From: Pegea sp. RAD2-039
Taxonomy: Eukaryota > Chordata > Thaliacea > Salpida > Salpidae
Reading direction: 5' to 3'
Length of the DNA stretch: 64,000 bases
NCBI GenBank assembly: GCA_034620365.1
Contig: JAQGEQ010000048.1
Coordinates: forward strand, 2,046,001 to 2,110,000
Shown piece after piece: positions 60,051 to 64,000 of the stretch. The number at the start of each line of letters is the position of its first letter. Position 1 is the first letter of the stretch. The translations under genes were made by a program, and so were the position numbers. Below the pieces are notes generated by a model, which saw nothing but the letters and a program-made list of their open reading frames with translations, was not told the DNA's origin and did not search any database.

Positions 60051-63000
60051 AATTCTTGCAATTAGTAGTAAAAATATTCGATTTTGATATAACGAACTTT
60101 TTGAAAAATTGAAATTTATTTAATATCTTATTTGAAAAAGTTTTCGTGAGCTATATCTTCATTTTCATTTTGTCATTTATCAATTTAATTTATTTCTAGT
60201 TCTACTATGAATAGTTTTGTAATTGTTTCTTAAAAACAGTAATTTATTTCGACCAATTCTACTAATTTTTCATTTGAATCAAAGTGATTTTTCTTATTTC
60301 AAATTTCTTATAGAGTCTTATGGCTAGCTAATATTTGAAATATAAAATCTTATTTTTCGATTTTTAGAGCAACTGCTAAAATATAAGAATTTTTAAATTA
60401 TTTTATTTTATATTTTTCTGTCACTTTGTATAACTATTGTAATTTAAATATATATTCAAAGATTTATATTATTAACATAAATAAGCCTTAAAAGAAAAAT
60501 AAATAAAGCTTTATACAGCTTTATAAGAAAAATAATTTAGATTTCTATAACTGAAAAAAATATCTTTAAAGCTTTTTTTTTAATTTTAATATTAAACAAT
60601 CATTACCAGGGTTTGAAAATAAAAAGTCATATCAGCATATTCAAAACAACAAAAAGATAAATGCTAACATAGCCATAAAAATAAAGTTAAAATTTAGCAG
60701 TAAGCTGCTTATATATATACAATATATATTTGTCTTGTTTTATAATAATAAGGCATGCTTCGGCAGAGAAGCTAATCTTTATTATGTTTACTTGCCTTGC
60801 CTTGAAGTAACCCAAGTATGGTACGCTGCACAAAAAGTTGTTCTCTGTCCACTATATTTAGCTGATTTTGAAATTCGAAAACTTTGTGTTAACATATTTT
60901 TAAGACAGCAAATTATGTAGTTTATTGGTAAAAAAGACAAAATATTCCAAATAACTGCGAATGAAAAATTTCGATAGGTTTGTTTATAACCTACAAAATA
61001 TTAGATTTACATTTTTTATTAACAATTGAAAAATATACTTTGACGTCATTTCCACTTAATGTTGATCAAATTTTTTTAGAAATATATTATACTTTTTTAA
61101 TTTGTTCAATAGTTTTTTGTACTTTAGAGATTGAAAAATTTAGTTTTTGTATTTAATGAAATTTACGCAGCTGCAAAACATTTTATTTCTAGTATTTTAT
61201 CAATATTAAGATTAGTTTACTGTAAACTACAGAAATGCTGAAAAGAATAGTCTGGACAATAATTTATCAAATATTTTTGAATTAACATCCTTAGGATATT
61301 TTGTTTTATTTTTCTACAACTTAACTACTCGACATTTTCGAAGAGCTTTTACTTCTTTTTCTTAATATCTAAAAATAATTGATATATTAAGTACATTAAC
61401 GTTTCATACAATTAAGGCATTTGTATTTTAGAGATTACTTCAAATGTATTTCATAATTACTAATATTTCATAATTTTTCATCATTTCATATTTACTAATA
61501 GTTCACACTGAATTTATTTTGTAAATAAATTTGACAAATGTTAGAAATTGGTAGGTTACCTTAAAGAACAAAAAAAAAATCAAACTAACCTCTAGAGGTA
61601 TTTCTATATTACATACAAATGAAAGTTCATTGCGTTTAGTTATATAGAAAATCCTAAAATTTCAGCAATTTTTTAGAAACTTATTAATTGGGATAATAAA
61701 AGTTTGCTAGTTAAACTACCCTACTTTAATTGATATTATCAATGACTTTAGTGGCTTTTAACTTAGACGATCTACAAAAAACTACTAAAATACAATTTTA
61801 AACAGTTGAAATATTTGATCTTTTTTAAATTTCAAATATTCATATATTATGCATAAAAATATTTTTCATACTTGGTCTTATTTTAACTACAATATTATTG
61901 TACTTGTACGGTATAATACCTAATACGAGTGTGAATGAAAATGTGTCTATGAAGCAAAGCGAAACAAGCTAGTAAGACTCAATGAACAATCAATGAACTT
62001 AAGAATAAATAAATTATAATGTTATAAATGATAACATAGTTATATGAATTCTAAATTGGTCGATGTATATTAAGGCCTAATATCTAGTGTTTCAAAGTAA
62101 TATTTTAAAATACTAAATTCATATTTTCCCAGACCGATCATATACCTTTTGATTTCTAAATTATACTTATTTTATACGATTACCGATGTTTATGTTCTTT
62201 AATAGAAATGCTGTAAATAAAAGAATTTGTAATATAATATAAAATATATTAATATTTTTATTATATTTGTAATTTCTATAAATATATGTATTTGTATATT
62301 TTTTATAAAACTTTAAAAAGCTGCTTATTTTTTAGTTGATCAAAAGCTAAGTCATCTGCCATTTTTATTCTCTTCTCTTTGAATACTGTATATATAATAT
62401 AATACTTTATTGAATTATACGAATCGTTTATTATTTAATACTTTTTTACTATTATCTAAAAATGTTTGTAGGCTATCCATTTATCAATCGTCCTATTTGT
62501 TCACTTTTTTAGTGAAGTGACTTTTTATATTTTAAACTAATTATATATCCCATTTAATGTCATTTAATAATGTTAAACTAAAAAGATTTCAAAAATTACA
62601 AATATCAAAAAGTTGTAATTGTACTGTTTTCATATATGGAGAGTAGAATAATGTTGAAATAATTTCTGTTATGATTCAGTATTTAAGTAATTAGATTCAA
62701 ATAGAAACTAATATATATAAGTTTTATTTATACTTTTTTGTTTCTTTTGTAGCTATTAGATTTCTATTTCAAATGATGCCTTCTTTTGATTTACTGTTTT
62801 TTTTCTAAAAATGATTACTTAATATTTATTTACTTTTTTAGTTTACATTAATGTATTCTAGATAAAAATACTTTAAGATTGTTTTATCTATAGAACTTTT
62901 TATTTGAGTAAATAATAAATAAAGTAAGATGAGTAAATAAATCAGTTTATTTTTGAAATAAAAGCTCATTTACTTCAGATAAGTGTGGTACAGTTTTTTC

Positions 63001-64000
63001 ATATTGTTTAATATTATCTATCTATGTATATTATTATAGATTGTGATTACAGCTTTTAAATTATTGATAAGAATGCTCATCAATGTTTTATTAATAAATC
63101 AAGTAACAATCTATTGAATTCATAATTTTAACATTATGATTCTGATTATGTTTTTTAATATTATTAATTTATCTATGGAGTAAGGCATGACTGTAAGTCA
63201 CAAATGATACATCTCTTATTATTAGTAAGAAATACTAAAATAATATTATTAAGATATATATATAGATAATGATTATTATTAAAATATGTAAGATTTATAT
63301 TCCAGGGAAAATTTTCACTCAAACTGTTGTAGAGTTTTAATATAAAATAGTTCCTTTTTTTTACTCTGTAGAGAATTTAGTAAGCAACATCTTAAACATC
63401 TGTCAGAATAATTTTATTGTTTTTTTATTATTAATTTTTAATTTAAGTTTTGATTTATTTTAAGTATTATATAAACACACAAAAAACTAAAATGGTTATC
63501 AATTGTTTGAATATTAGGCTATTTCTGATTTATAAATTTATCTATAGTTTGGATGTAATTTATTTTTTATAAGAGCGACTGTTTTTAACAAACCAAATAC
63601 AAAGATGTGGTTTATTTTTTTTTTAATTTGTTATGCTTTAATTTTATAATTATATTACCATGGAACTAAAAGAATAGTTTTAATTAAATTAGAATTGAGA
63701 TAAACCTTTTGTTGAATTATTTAATATATTGATTTAATTTTTATAATACAAAATAATAATGCAAAGTTCAACATTTAATAATAAAATCAACAAAATTTGC
63801 ATAATTCAACTGTCATTATTGATATATAAACTTTTTATTTTTCATTAGATTATCCTTTAGTATTTGTTATATATATAAATTTTTAGTTTACTGTATATCA
63901 TGTTTGTATAACCCCATCTATTTGATTATCACTCCTCAAAAATATTTCTTTTATTATTTTGTATTTTATACTCATTATATTTGAACAAAAGTATTGAATG
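60051..64000. other. Gene-free A+T-rich interval
   Basis: No exon, RNA gene or repeat family recognised. A 61-codon frame at 60735-60920 is less A/T-driven than its surroundings but has no splice context or known motif. Confidence 0.5.

Noticed and set aside
60735-60920. 61-codon frame as an exon
   Set aside because: Slightly richer composition, but no acceptor/donor with a partner exon and no recognisable motif.
1-64000. CRISPR array, bacterial operon or phage features
   Set aside because: No regularly spaced direct repeats with unique spacers; gene structure is eukaryotic throughout.

Overview
This is a very A+T-rich (roughly three quarters A+T by eye) animal nuclear genome window with intron-containing genes. 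A metazoan source is indicated by a complete PTK7-type receptor pseudokinase with seven Ig domains, a FANK1 (fibronectin III plus ankyrin) gene, a POGLUT1 (Rumi) O-glucosyltransferase and a secreted C-type lectin/thrombospondin-1 protein. I cannot fix the species. A low-GC invertebrate whose mRNAs receive a spliced leader (a hydrozoan such as Hydra, a flatworm or similar) fits best, because most genes have a strong 3' splice site just before the start codon and no visible upstream exon. All gene models below were spliced by hand; exons join in frame and protein lengths match the families.

Layout: (1) 1-1618, minus strand, 3'-truncated secreted lectin + TSP1 gene containing a 19-nt microexon. 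(2) 1650-11800, gene-poor DNA with one tRNA-Val-derived SINE (5238-5612) and small tandem repeats. (3) 11831-15462, plus strand, RWDD4 followed after only 135 nt by POGLUT1; a poly(A) signal and an acceptor lie in the gap, like a trans-spliced operon. (4) 17209-21792, minus, FANK1 in 13 exons. (5) 24309-25904, plus, a single-exon lysine/serine-rich protein of unknown function. (6) 26963-29861, minus, an AAAP-family amino-acid transporter of 450 aa in 7 exons. (7) 32130-34007, plus, ALKBH7 (single exon) and PIGP (four exons) in close tandem. (8) 34008-40484, non-coding, with a second tRNA-Val SINE (35091-35460) and a long hairpin. (9) 40536-53229, plus, PTK7 in 23 exons, about 1130 aa. (10) 56259-60050, minus, a decayed Ty3/gypsy LTR retrotransposon with a LINE reverse-transcriptase remnant nested inside it. 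(11) 60051-64000, nothing recognisable.

The genes do not form one pathway. POGLUT1 (ER, EGF-repeat glucosylation for Notch), PIGP (ER, GPI anchor synthesis) and PTK7 (planar polarity/Wnt) are secretory-pathway or surface genes; ALKBH7 is mitochondrial; FANK1 is typical of ciliated/spermatogenic cells. The most noteworthy points are the two closely spaced gene pairs with operon-like junctions, the general acceptor-before-ATG pattern, the degenerate DFG motif in the PTK7 pseudokinase, the KNEL-ended POGLUT1, the lectin microexon and the two SINE copies with different valine anticodons.
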